A stretch of DNA of 64,000 bases, taken from the NCBI GenBank assembly GCA_027488905.1, contig JAIYAT010000034.1, forward strand, positions 62,001 to 126,000. Direction: 5' to 3'. Under the pieces are notes generated by a model, which was given only the letters and a program-made list of their open reading frames with translations, searched no databases and had not been told where the DNA came from. Below are positions 27,662 through 36,649 of this stretch, in pieces. The DNA is from Bacteroidota bacterium. Lineage in GTDB: Bacteria > Bacteroidota > Bacteroidia > UKL13-3. The position numbers and the translations under genes were made by a program. The first letter of the stretch is position 1, and each line of letters opens with the position of its first letter.

Positions 27662-29284
27662 ATGCTTTTAGTTGCGTTTCTTTTTCTGCTAGGATGGCTT
27701 ACAACACATTATGTTGGAGCGGTTATTTGGCATAGACTTCTTCAATTCAATCTGCATCAAGAAGAAGATTACATTCCAGTTGGTTTAAGCAATATCTTAG
27801 GCCTGGCCGCGATAGCTTTGGCATTAAGTATAACCCATTTTATTTCAAGTATATCTTGGGTAATGATGTTTGTTTTATTTATCCTAGCTATAAATGATAG
27901 ACAAAATACTAAAAGATATTTTGAACAAAGCTGGCAACAGATAAAACCTCATTTGATTTGGATAATACCTGCAACATTTTTTAGTTGGATTGCCATTTTG
28001 TTAAGACCTGGTGTTGGAGATATTGCCGATTACCATTTACAAGATATTCTTTGGGCAGAACATTATCCTCTCCTTAAAGGTTTGGGTAACTTTAACCGCC
28101 CTTTGGCCAATAATAATTGGTGGTTTAATTTACAAGCATTTTTCGGTTTGAACCAATTTACCTCAGCGTCTGTATATGTAGGAAATGCTTTGTTTTTTAT
28201 AGCTACACTTTCATGGTTCGTCATTTCTCCTGCTAGAAATGAGCAACATCAGTGGTTCAGATTGGTTTTTATTGCATTCATTATACTTTCCCTTAAAACT
28301 GCCTTTGTAGGCGCAGTAACCTCGGATTATATTGTAACACTTAGTTTGTACATACTAGTAGATCTGTTTTTAATTGGCACCATTCAACCTTCAGAAAGAA
28401 ACTGGACACAACTTTACATCTTCATTATAGTATGTTTTATGGTGACTGTTAAAGCAACAGCACTTACCTTTTTTATGCTTCCCTTGCCTTGGTTACTGCA
28501 ACTACTTAAAAATAAAAAATACACCTATCTGCTTAAAATTATCGGAATTGCCTTACTGTTTTTCATTCCTTATTTTATAGGAAACATAATTTTAAGTGGT
28601 TACTTGTTATATCCTTTTAACCAAATCGATTTGTTTGAGGTAGATTGGAAAGTGCCTTCGTACTTTTTTGAATTGGATAAAGTAATCTTAAAGAACTGGG
28701 CAAAAATACCTGGGCAAGACGTTTATCTCACTGCCACCTTACCTTTAAGTAACTGGCTTCCTATTTGGTTTAAGAACTTAGATATCTTAAATAAGTCGTT
28801 ATTGATAGCATTTCTAATCTCAATACCTTACTTAGCATTTAAGTTAATTAAGCAAAAGGAGATTATTTGGGTTTGTGCATTTTTACTTTTAGGTTATCTT
28901 ATCATTTTTAGCAATGGTCCACACCCAAGATTCTTATTTGCGTATATGGTAAGTATGCTTGCATTTACACTTTATGTAACGCCTATTAGGTTCAAACCGA
29001 AACTTGCACTTAGCTTTTTATGGATACTGTTGCTTGGCTTAGGATTATTTTTGAGTTATACGCTTATAAAAAATACATCGCCAAGCTATGTTTGGTTCAA
29101 ACCTAAACCCTATCCTAAAAACTCTTTAGAAGACAGAGAAATCAATGGTTTTAAGTTTATGTATTCTCCTTTAAATAATACTATTTGGGACCAATTCCCT
29201 GCAACTTATTATATGATTGATTCTGTAACATTGAGAACCAATCGTGTGGAAGATGGCTTTAGGGTTAAAGGTTTGAACCCATAA
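27662..29284 (+). CDS. Large polytopic membrane protein, LIC_10190-like, possible lipid-linked glycosyltransferase
   Basis: A 540-residue protein with about 12 hydrophobic helices and a conserved non-membrane loop near residue 120 (GDIADYHLQDILWAEHYPLL). The loop resembles the acidic/aromatic loops of GT-C fold and LIC_10190-type proteins (YH...W...N.R...NNWWF). I do not recognise a specific family member. A GT-C type sugar transfer from a lipid carrier fits the surroundings. It contains four exact copies of the dispersed 10-mer (28145, 28989, 29094, 29270), three of them within 300 bases. Its stop abuts the convergent glycosyltransferase. Confidence 0.7.
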   Translation: MLLVAFLFLLGWLTTHYVGAVIWHRLLQFNLHQEEDYIPVGLSNILGLAAIALALSITHFISSISWVMMFVLFILAINDRQNTKRYFEQSWQQIKPHLIWIIPATFFSWIAILLRPGVGDIADYHLQDILWAEHYPLLKGLGNFNRPLANNNWWFNLQAFFGLNQFTSASVYVGNALFFIATLSWFVISPARNEQHQWFRLVFIAFIILSLKTAFVGAVTSDYIVTLSLYILVDLFLIGTIQPSERNWTQLYIFIIVCFMVTVKATALTFFMLPLPWLLQLLKNKKYTYLLKIIGIALLFFIPYFIGNIILSGYLLYPFNQIDLFEVDWKVPSYFFELDKVILKNWAKIPGQDVYLTATLPLSNWLPIWFKNLDILNKSLLIAFLISIPYLAFKLIKQKEIIWVCAFLLLGYLIIFSNGPHPRFLFAYMVSMLAFTLYVTPIRFKPKLALSFLWILLLGLGLFLSYTLIKNTSPSYVWFKPKPYPKNSLEDREINGFKFMYSPLNNTIWDQFPATYYMIDSVTLRTNRVEDGFRVKGLNP

Positions 29285-30019
29285 TTATTTTTTCTTAAAA
29301 TCGCCTTGTGAAAAGGACTTTTCGATGAGGCAGTATAGAAGAATAAAGAAATACCTGCTTCCCATTTCTTTGATTTTTAAATTAGAAACACCATGCTTTC
29401 TATTGACCCAAATGTTGGGCAAAACAGAATAAGTATAACCACGAATAATGGCTTTAAGTGGGATTTCAACAGTTAGGTTAAAATGAGGTGATAGAAAAGG
29501 TTTAATTCCTTCAATCGTTTCTCTTTTATATAGTTTAAAGGCATTGGTTACATCATTGTATTTTATGCCAAATAACATTCTTACAAGGTTATTGAACAGC
29601 CTATTTAACCATAATTTATGTGGTGGATAATCAACTACCTTGCCACCCTTACTCCAGCGTGTACCAAAAACACAATCACTTCCATCTTTAATCATTTTAT
29701 GGTAGAAGCGCAATAAATCATCTGGGGAATCGCTTAAATCTGCCATCATAATGGCAACGCACTCTCCAGAAAATCTTTCTAAGCCATAACGAACTGCGTA
29801 TCCAAACCCATTTGGACCGGCATTGGTATGCACCACCAAACTTGGAATTTCCATTTGTAAAATGGATAACACTTCTAAGGTTTGGTCTTTAGAATTATCA
29901 TTTACTACAAGAATCTCATGCGGTATATTAGCCTCTTGCAGCTTTTTATACAATTGCAAAAGGGTTTCACCGATGCTTTCAGACTCATTATAGGCTGGTA
30001 TTACAACACTAAGTTTCAA
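29285..30019 (-). CDS. Family 2 glycosyltransferase (dolichyl-phosphate-mannose-synthase-like)
   Basis: A 244-residue GT-A enzyme. It begins SVVIPAYNESESIGETL, with the nucleotide-binding VVNDNSKDQT and the metal motif MMADLSDSPDD. The order and the later NAFKLYKRE are typical of DPM1-like enzymes that load a sugar onto polyprenyl phosphate. There is no C-terminal membrane anchor. It is the last gene of a four-gene minus-strand operon (32833 to 29285) with gaps of 1-5 bases. Confidence 0.9.
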   Translation of the reverse strand: MKLSVVIPAYNESESIGETLLQLYKKLQEANIPHEILVVNDNSKDQTLEVLSILQMEIPSLVVHTNAGPNGFGYAVRYGLERFSGECVAIMMADLSDSPDDLLRFYHKMIKDGSDCVFGTRWSKGGKVVDYPPHKLWLNRLFNNLVRMLFGIKYNDVTNAFKLYKRETIEGIKPFLSPHFNLTVEIPLKAIIRGYTYSVLPNIWVNRKHGVSNLKIKEMGSRYFFILLYCLIEKSFSQGDFKKK

Positions 30020-30024
30020 AGGAA

Positions 30025-30675
30025 TTACATTGGTTTTTGTGCAATGAGTAAAAATTGTTTGCCCATTATCTTCCAGGCAAAAGGCATTTTAAAATAGGTC
30101 TTAACCAAAAAATCTGTTACAGGAATATTTCCTCTAAAAGATAATGGCAAGAACCTTCCATGAACCTCATTAACCTGAAAGCCTGCACCGTATAAATGTT
30201 CAGCAACGCCCAATTCGGTAAGAATAACTGTATGGTCGGCAAAATCAAAATAATTTTTGGCGCAGTACTTAAAATTAGGACCCATGATTGCAATTTTCCC
30301 ACCAGGTTTTAATATAGCAAACATGCGAGACAGAAAAGTTGCAACCTCATCCTGACTATATAAATGTTCCAAGAAGTTTGAAACATAAACACCCTCAAAA
30401 TAATTCTGAGGTAATTCTGCCGTAAGGTTATTTCCAATCACAACATTTACGCCCTCGGAGGCCATTTTGCGAGTATGTTCGCCCATGTCAACTGCCCAAC
30501 GTTCGGCAACTGGCACCTGGTTGATAAATTCACAATCACCCGCTGCTGGATCAATAATTGATTTAGGGTTGCCTAATTTTTCAGCAATAAATTCTGCTAT
30601 AATTTTCCATGTCGATAGCTTTTTATTTCTATCCACCCCTTGAAATCTGTATTCGTAAATTCTTTCGTAATTCAT
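30025..30675 (-). CDS. Class I SAM-dependent methyltransferase
   Basis: A 216-residue protein with a Rossmann methyltransferase core. The first motif is SIIDPAAGDCEFINQV, followed by AVDMGEHTRKMA and the late motif LKPGGKIAIMGPNFKYC. The target is unknown. The position one base after an SDR epimerase and five before a glycosyltransferase suggests a sugar or polyprenyl-linked glycan. Confidence 0.85.
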   Translation of the reverse strand: MNYERIYEYRFQGVDRNKKLSTWKIIAEFIAEKLGNPKSIIDPAAGDCEFINQVPVAERWAVDMGEHTRKMASEGVNVVIGNNLTAELPQNYFEGVYVSNFLEHLYSQDEVATFLSRMFAILKPGGKIAIMGPNFKYCAKNYFDFADHTVILTELGVAEHLYGAGFQVNEVHGRFLPLSFRGNIPVTDFLVKTYFKMPFAWKIMGKQFLLIAQKPM

Positions 30676-30676
30676 A

Positions 30677-31756
30677 TTAATTGCAATCGCTAACTTTCAT
30701 TCTTTCATCCATGCGGTCGTGCATTTCTATTAAGGTATCTTCTAGGTTAAACTTCCAATTCCAAGTAGGGTAATGGTTTTTAAACTTCGACACATCACTG
30801 ATATACCAAATATGGTCGCCAATTCTGTTGGTTTCGCTGTAACTGTAACTCATTTTATTGCCAGAAATTTTCTCGCACCACTCAATGGCTTCTAACATAG
30901 AGCAGTTGGCGTGTCTGCCACCTCCAGCATTGTAAACCTCGCCAGCCTTTGGATTTTGGTAGAAGTGCCAAAACATATTAACCAAATCGTAGCTATGGAT
31001 ATTGTCCCTAACTTGTTTGCCTTGGTAACCAAAAATAGTATAATGATTTCCACTAATCGCACATTTCATCAGATAAGCTAAAAAGCCATGCAATTGCGCG
31101 CCGCTATGGTTTGGACCAGTTAAACAACCACCTCTAAAGATGCCTGTTTTAATTCCGAAATACCTACCATATTCCTGTACCATAATATCAGCAGCAACTT
31201 TACTTGCGCCAAAAACACTGTGCTTGGTTTGGTCTACACTCATACTTTCGTCAATACCATGTTTGTAAAAACCATGGCTTTCAGCTATTTCCCAGCGTTT
31301 TTCCAATTCTACTAATGGCAGAAAATTTGGGGTATCACCATACACTTTATTGGTTGAGGTGAAGATAAAAACTGCCTCTGGACAATACAATCTTGTTAGT
31401 TCAAGCATGTTGAGCGTACCAGTTGCATTAACTCCAAAATCAGTTAAAGGTTCTTTCGCAGCCCAATCATGACTAGGTTGTGCTGCCGCATGAACAATAA
31501 GAGAAATATCATTACCATAAAGGTTAAATATCTTCTCAAGCGCTGCATAATCACGGATGTCGGCATTCTCGGATTTAAAATTGCTAAACTTTTCTTCAAG
31601 CCTACTTTTATTCCAAAGGGTTGAACCATCTGCGCCGAAAAAGTAGGAACGCATGTTGTTATCAATTCCAACTACAAGGTCGAATTTGCTACTAAAGAAT
31701 TCTACAGACTCACCACCAATTAAACCGCTACTTCCAGTTACTACCGCAATTTTCAT
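30677..31756 (-). CDS. NAD-dependent epimerase/dehydratase (CDP-paratose epimerase-like)
   Basis: A 359-residue extended SDR with N-terminal NAD motif [15 protein letters not shown], followed by [12 protein letters not shown], a signature of CDP-tyvelose/paratose 2-epimerase-related proteins. The active-site region is FTSTNKVYG with YxxxK replaced by a later [10 protein letters not shown] pattern. The exact sugar is unknown. It lies three bases after a second SDR of related type, so the two probably act in sequence on one nucleotide sugar. Confidence 0.82.
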   Translation of the reverse strand: MKIAVVTGSSGLIGGESVEFFSSKFDLVVGIDNNMRSYFFGADGSTLWNKSRLEEKFSNFKSENADIRDYAALEKIFNLYGNDISLIVHAAAQPSHDWAAKEPLTDFGVNATGTLNMLELTRLYCPEAVFIFTSTNKVYGDTPNFLPLVELEKRWEIAESHGFYKHGIDESMSVDQTKHSVFGASKVAADIMVQEYGRYFGIKTGIFRGGCLTGPNHSGAQLHGFLAYLMKCAISGNHYTIFGYQGKQVRDNIHSYDLVNMFWHFYQNPKAGEVYNAGGGRHANCSMLEAIEWCEKISGNKMSYSYSETNRIGDHIWYISDVSKFKNHYPTWNWKFNLEDTLIEMHDRMDERMKVSDCN

Positions 31757-31759
31757 GTC

Positions 31760-32833
31760 CTAATTCAAAATATTTTTTAATTGATTTTCATTGGCCTTTA
31801 GCCAATCAAAAGTATCTACTACCAGTTGCTTAACATCACGCTTAGGCGTCCAAGCCTCATTGCATACTTTTTGTAATTTACTGCAATCACTAAGGTAAAG
31901 CCTAACATCGGCGCTGCGATTTTCGATTACACTACCAATTTCTATGGTATTACCCGTAACCTCTTGGCATAATCTAGTAAGCTCTTGTAAACTAAAACTA
32001 ATCTCTCTCCCACCTCCAACATTTAAGGTTTGGTTATTATAACTATCTAGGTTTTGAATTTGATGAATAATTAAATCCAACAAATCGTCCACATGCAATA
32101 CATCTCTAGTTTGTTTGCCAGTCCCACCATAACCAATATAGGACAGTTTGCCCTTAAAATAATGCCTAGCCAACCAAAGTACTAAAACACCTTGGTCTAC
32201 TTTGCCCATTTGCCAAGGCCCGCTAAGCACACCACAACGATTGATAATGGTTTTTAAACCCTTTAATTCGTTATATTCAGTAATAAGCAATTCAGAAGCA
32301 AGTTTAGTGGTTCCATAAAAACTTCTACTGCCTTCTAATGGAAAATCTTCTGAAACACCTTTGGAAGATATGCCGCGCATGGGTTGATTATCTAACCATT
32401 CAAAACGAGTTTCTGCTTCCATAAAAAGGGCACTTTCAAGCGATTTTATGGGATAAATCCTGCTGGTTGATAAAAATATAAAGGCTGCTTTTTGCTGGGA
32501 AGCAAATTCCAAACAATTGGCTGTTCCTAAAAGGTTGGTTTGAACCAAGGGCGTAACGGGGGAATCTATTCCAGAAAGTACGCTTGGATCTGCCGATGCA
32601 TCAATTAAGAGGTTAATCCCCTCAATCCCTTCAAAATCTTCAGAATTACGAATGTCTCCGTGTATAAAACTGATTTCATGGGCTTTAAGTCTAGATAGAT
32701 TCAACTCAGAACCCCGCCTGCGTAAATTATCAAATGCAATAACTTCCCAAGAAGGATTAAACTTTTTTAATCCAATTGCAAGTGTTGAACCTACAAAACC
32801 CGCTCCTCCAGTAATTAAAATCCTATATGACAT
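31760..32833 (-). CDS. NAD-dependent epimerase/dehydratase (CDP-paratose 2-epimerase-like)
   Basis: A 357-residue extended SDR with the NAD motif TGGAGFVGSTLA, the acid-box region FDNLRRRGSELN typical of CDP-paratose 2-epimerases, Ser-Thr-Ser in FLSTSRIYP, and YGTTK with catalytic Tyr/Lys. The later CGVLSGPWQMGKVDQGV is also shared with that family. It is the first gene of the minus-strand operon. It diverges from the membrane-protein gene at 32907 with 73 bases between. A 3,6-dideoxyhexose or similar surface sugar is the likely product type; no CDP-glucose genes are in the window. Confidence 0.85.
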   Translation of the reverse strand: MSYRILITGGAGFVGSTLAIGLKKFNPSWEVIAFDNLRRRGSELNLSRLKAHEISFIHGDIRNSEDFEGIEGINLLIDASADPSVLSGIDSPVTPLVQTNLLGTANCLEFASQQKAAFIFLSTSRIYPIKSLESALFMEAETRFEWLDNQPMRGISSKGVSEDFPLEGSRSFYGTTKLASELLITEYNELKGLKTIINRCGVLSGPWQMGKVDQGVLVLWLARHYFKGKLSYIGYGGTGKQTRDVLHVDDLLDLIIHQIQNLDSYNNQTLNVGGGREISFSLQELTRLCQEVTGNTIEIGSVIENRSADVRLYLSDCSKLQKVCNEAWTPKRDVKQLVVDTFDWLKANENQLKNILN

Positions 32834-32906
32834 CAGTTAAATTGGTAGCGCAAGTTTAGTAATTAATTGGGAATTAGAAATCGTTTTCTTTACTTGCACA
32901 AAGCTT

Positions 32907-34574
32907 ATGAAAATTAGTTCACTGGCTTTTGTGGCTGGAATCAACTTGTTTCTATTTTATGCGGGCATCATTATTGTGCCTCAATTGATGCTTTTGGCAG
33001 GGGTTTCCCTACAGTCTTTTTTCATTTTCCCCATTTTGGCTTGTGTGATTTCAATTTCTTGGTTTTTTTACAATTACTACCTAAACCTCCATAGCAAAAT
33101 CACTTTTGTAAGTCTACTTTTTTTCTCCTCCATACTAGCCGTTTTTTGTTTTATTTGGGCAGGTAGTTTTTATGATACAAGTTTCGATGGAAATTGGTAC
33201 CACCAAGATGCCATGTATTTACTTGGAGATGGCTGGAAACCACTTTACAAAACTTTAACAGAATCTGAAACATCCTATTCCCAAAAGTACTTAAACCATT
33301 TCCCAATTGCCTCTTGGGTGGGTGGTGCTTTTGTTTACAAATTAAGCGGCAACATTGAATGTGCCAAAGGAATAAACTTAATGCTTATTATTTCCGTCCT
33401 TGGAACATCGTTTTTTGTGTATAACCGGCTTTTAAATAACCATACGCTATTCGCCTTTGGATTAGCTCTCTTAACAGCGGCGAATCCTATTCTGCTTTTA
33501 AACTTAGGCAACACATATGCTGATGGTCAAGTTGCAGCTCTAAGCGCTTTTATAGCAATTTTTGGGATTTTGTTTGTTCAAGACAAAAACAGACTAATAG
33601 GAATTTTAGCTTTGCTTTCAGCTGCTATCCTTGCAAACTTAAAATTTACCAGCGCAATTTATGCCTTAATCTATGTTGCAGCAGGATTGATTTATTTGAT
33701 TTTCATTAAATATTATTCCATCCTTAAAGCTCTTGGTTTAGGACTTATTTGGGGTATTTTTACTTATGGCATCCTTGGACTAAGCCCATATATCAATAAT
33801 TTGGTTCAAAAAGGGCATCCTTTCTATCCAGTTTCTGAGGATAGTGAAAAATTTTTTAATAGAACTGCAATTTATCCAGCTAATTTTTTAGGAAAAAATT
33901 CTGCACAAAATTTCTTCTTTAGCTTATATGCTGAGCCAATTTGGAGCAGAAATCCAAATGAAGCAAAAATTAAAAAACCGTTTGACCCAATCCCATTAAA
34001 AACTTATGAAAATGGAATGCCAGAACTCACAGCATTTGGGCCAGTTTCTGCAGAAATATTTACCCTTCTTCTTCCTTTGTTTCTTTGGGTAATGTATAAA
34101 GCAAATAAAAAAGAGAGAACAGTTTATCTGGTATTTATAATTACAATTTTTACGAGCATATTTATAAACCCAGAGGCTTGGGTTCTAAGGTATGTGCCAC
34201 AGTTTTGGCTGCTCTTTATGCTCATGCTTTTTGCAGTAATTAGATATAGCATAACGCTTACGCCTAATAAATTTGTTTGGAAATTAATCAGTTTGGAAAT
34301 TCTTTTGTTTTGCTTTACCAATGCGTACATATTAGGCAAAACCGCTGTAAATGGCGCAATTGACTATAGTAAAGAGCAGGAAGAAATTTTTCAACAGGTA
34401 AAAACTAATCCAAAGCAATTTCAAGTATTTCATGGCTGGACTCTAACATTTAAAAACCGGTTGGGAGCTACTGGTATTGACACCACAAAAATAGTTTACT
34501 TAGCAGATGATGATAGTTTATCAAAACCCATCCCCCACTCATTAGGTGGCCGCTATAAGACTATTTTAAAATAA
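32907..34574 (+). CDS. Large polytopic membrane protein, possible GT-C glycosyltransferase
   Basis: A 555-residue protein with about 12 hydrophobic segments. After the second or third helix there is an acidic/aromatic loop (about residue 90: GSFYDTSFDGNWYHQDAMYLL) like that of GT-C/ArnT-type enzymes. It is similar in layout to the protein at 27662 but without obvious close identity. It flanks the minus-strand sugar operon on the other side. Function is unconfirmed; a lipid-carrier-dependent sugar transfer or a polysaccharide polymerase/ligase role fits. Confidence 0.7.
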   Translation: MKISSLAFVAGINLFLFYAGIIIVPQLMLLAGVSLQSFFIFPILACVISISWFFYNYYLNLHSKITFVSLLFFSSILAVFCFIWAGSFYDTSFDGNWYHQDAMYLLGDGWKPLYKTLTESETSYSQKYLNHFPIASWVGGAFVYKLSGNIECAKGINLMLIISVLGTSFFVYNRLLNNHTLFAFGLALLTAANPILLLNLGNTYADGQVAALSAFIAIFGILFVQDKNRLIGILALLSAAILANLKFTSAIYALIYVAAGLIYLIFIKYYSILKALGLGLIWGIFTYGILGLSPYINNLVQKGHPFYPVSEDSEKFFNRTAIYPANFLGKNSAQNFFFSLYAEPIWSRNPNEAKIKKPFDPIPLKTYENGMPELTAFGPVSAEIFTLLLPLFLWVMYKANKKERTVYLVFIITIFTSIFINPEAWVLRYVPQFWLLFMLMLFAVIRYSITLTPNKFVWKLISLEILLFCFTNAYILGKTAVNGAIDYSKEQEEIFQQVKTNPKQFQVFHGWTLTFKNRLGATGIDTTKIVYLADDDSLSKPIPHSLGGRYKTILK

Positions 34575-34577
34575 ATT

Positions 34578-34587
34578 GGTTCAAACC
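34578..34587 (-). repeat. Intergenic copy of the GGTTTGAACC dispersed motif
   Basis: An exact copy lies 4 bases after a stop codon. Its context aattGGTTTGAACCaatt extends the imperfect palindrome outward to 18 bases. Confidence 0.8.
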
Positions 34588-34658
34588 AATTAAATAGCAG
34601 CCCTGAACACTTGGCATTCGAGTTATTTTTCTAATTTAGCCCCACAATTTAAAATCTA

Positions 34659-35591
34659 ATGGCAACAGAAAAAATATTAATCATTGGTTCAAACGGACAA
34701 ATAGGACTAGAATTAGCAGAAAACCTAAGGAAGGTCTATGGAGAAGACAATGTGGTTTGTAGTGATGTAAGAATGCTTGAAAATCAAATTGCTCCTTTTG
34801 AATTATTAGATATTTTAGATGTTCAAAGATTACATGAAATTGTAAAAAAGCAACAAATTACACAGGTTTACCTTTTAGCGGCCCTTCTTAGTGCAACAGC
34901 GGAAAAGAATCCAAAATTTGCTTGGGATTTAAACATGAACGGACTTTTCCATGTGTTAGATATGGCCAAAGAAGGTATTATTAAGAAAATTTATTGGCCA
35001 AGTTCTATAGCCGTATTTGGTCCTACTACCCCTCGTGTTCATACGCCTCAATATACGGTAATGGAACCCAATACCATTTACGGTATTAGCAAACAAGCGG
35101 GCGAAAGATATTGCGAATACTACCATCAAAAGTATAATGTGGATGTGCGCAGTATTAGGTATCCTGGCCTAATTGGTTGGAAAAGTGCACCTGGTGGAGG
35201 CACTACAGATTATGCAGTTCATATTTATCATGAAGCCTTAAAACACCAAAAATATGAGTGTTTTTTAAGTGCTGAAACCACATTGCCAATGATGTATATG
35301 GAAGATGCCATTCGCGCTACCATTGATTTAATGGAAGCTCCTGCAGAAAAAGTAAAAATTAGAAGCGCTTACAACGTGGCTGGCATTAGCTTTAATCCTG
35401 AAGAGATTGCCGCAAGCATTCGCAAACACATTCCAACTTTTAGTATTTCTTATCAACCAGACTTTAGACAAGCCATTGCAGATAGCTGGCCACAATCTAT
35501 CGATGATACGCGCGCGCGCGAAGATTGGGGATGGCAACCAAATTATGATTTAGATAAGATGACAGCAGTAATGCTTGAGAACTTAAAGTAG
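34659..35591 (+). CDS. SDR-type L-threonine dehydrogenase-like epimerase
   Basis: A 310-residue extended SDR. The NAD motif is IIGSNGQIGLELA, catalytic Ser/Tyr/Lys are in WPSSIAVFG and IYGISKQAGE, and RYPGLIGWKSAPGGGTTDYAV is the hallmark of SDR-type L-threonine 3-dehydrogenases. It oxidises threonine to 2-amino-3-ketobutyrate in the family. It is a single gene next to the glycan cluster, so it is not necessarily part of it. It contains a (CG)6 tract at 35509-35520. Confidence 0.88.
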   Translation: MATEKILIIGSNGQIGLELAENLRKVYGEDNVVCSDVRMLENQIAPFELLDILDVQRLHEIVKKQQITQVYLLAALLSATAEKNPKFAWDLNMNGLFHVLDMAKEGIIKKIYWPSSIAVFGPTTPRVHTPQYTVMEPNTIYGISKQAGERYCEYYHQKYNVDVRSIRYPGLIGWKSAPGGGTTDYAVHIYHEALKHQKYECFLSAETTLPMMYMEDAIRATIDLMEAPAEKVKIRSAYNVAGISFNPEEIAASIRKHIPTFSISYQPDFRQAIADSWPQSIDDTRAREDWGWQPNYDLDKMTAVMLENLK

Positions 35592-35597
35592 GTAAAA

Positions 35598-36554
35598 TTA
35601 CAGCTTCAAAAAAGCAGGTTTAGCTTTCACTAACTTCTTATAGGTTGGACAATTCAATTGATGGGCGCCTGGCAAATATCCAGTGCTCATTAGAAACTCA
35701 TTTACAATTTCACCACCAGTAAACTTAAAGGTTTTCTTAAACAATTTCATCCATTCCACTTTTGTTTTTGGGTGATTTTGGTTCAACCAGTTTTCAAAAG
35801 AACCATGTTCCTTTTGTAGACCTAAAATTATATTGGCATTGTGAATGGCGGCCTCTATTTTTAGTCGGTTTCTAATGATACCAGCATCTGCCATCAACCT
35901 TGTTACGTCTTTCTCTTTATAGGTAGCAACCTTTTTAATATTAAACTGATGATATGCAGTTCTAAAATTTTCTTGTTTGTTAAGTATGGTGGTCCAGCTA
36001 AGTCCGGCCTGGTTAATTTCTAAAACCAATCTGCAGAAAAGTTCATCATCATTGTGAATAGGAAATCCATATGCAGTATCGTGATATACTTTATGTACGT
36101 TGCCTTTCTCTAGTGTGGCTGAAAATTCGCAATAATTGCTTGGAGCTAAAGTAGGTTTATTCTCTGGCGCTACTTTTATAGCTTCTTTCTTTGGGGTGGT
36201 TTTCTTTGTAGGAGCAGTATCAGCAACAGCCTTTTTAAACTGCACCATTTGAATAATTAAATCATAGGGCATAGTTTGATCCAAAGGAAATTGAACAGAA
36301 CCTTTGCCTTGCTTGTATTTTGCAAGCTCTTTTGCAAAAGCTTCGTGGCCTTGGGGCGTTGCGTAAAAACCAATATGATACTTATAACCTGCAAAATAAA
36401 CCAAAGGTTTGCCCTTGTATTTATAAGCTGGCATGCCGTAATTTATGCTTTCTTCGGCCTCAGGCACTTCGGCCAGGATTAAATTTCTAATTTTTTTCAG
36501 TTCGGTTTGAACCGAGGCTGGGAAGGTTTTGATGTATGCTTCAACGGTTTTCAT
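35598..36554 (-). CDS. tag: DUF1801 domain fused to DNA-3-methyladenine glycosylase I
   Basis: About 318 residues. The N-terminal DUF1801/YdhG-like domain (about 1-105) has VEAYIKTFPASVQTELKKIR and INYGMPAYKYKGKPLVYFA. A Lys/Pro/Thr-rich linker follows (about 105-150), then a Tag domain (about 150-318). That domain has the Zn ligands in YCEFS and VYHDTAYG, the QAGLSWTTIL motif, DAGIIRNRLKIEAAI, and C-terminal His and Cys in PGAHQLNCPTY. It excises alkylated adenine in base excision repair. I chose the start MKTVEAY at 36554; the open frame to 36602 adds 16 residues without family support. Confidence 0.88.
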   Translation of the reverse strand: MKTVEAYIKTFPASVQTELKKIRNLILAEVPEAEESINYGMPAYKYKGKPLVYFAGYKYHIGFYATPQGHEAFAKELAKYKQGKGSVQFPLDQTMPYDLIIQMVQFKKAVADTAPTKKTTPKKEAIKVAPENKPTLAPSNYCEFSATLEKGNVHKVYHDTAYGFPIHNDDELFCRLVLEINQAGLSWTTILNKQENFRTAYHQFNIKKVATYKEKDVTRLMADAGIIRNRLKIEAAIHNANIILGLQKEHGSFENWLNQNHPKTKVEWMKLFKKTFKFTGGEIVNEFLMSTGYLPGAHQLNCPTYKKLVKAKPAFLKL

Positions 36555-36649
36555 AGATATAGGTAAATGCTTCGAATTTAAGATTGATAATAGTAAAATC
36601 AATTCAAATCCAATATATTTTGAGTCATTGATTTAAATATATTTGCTCG

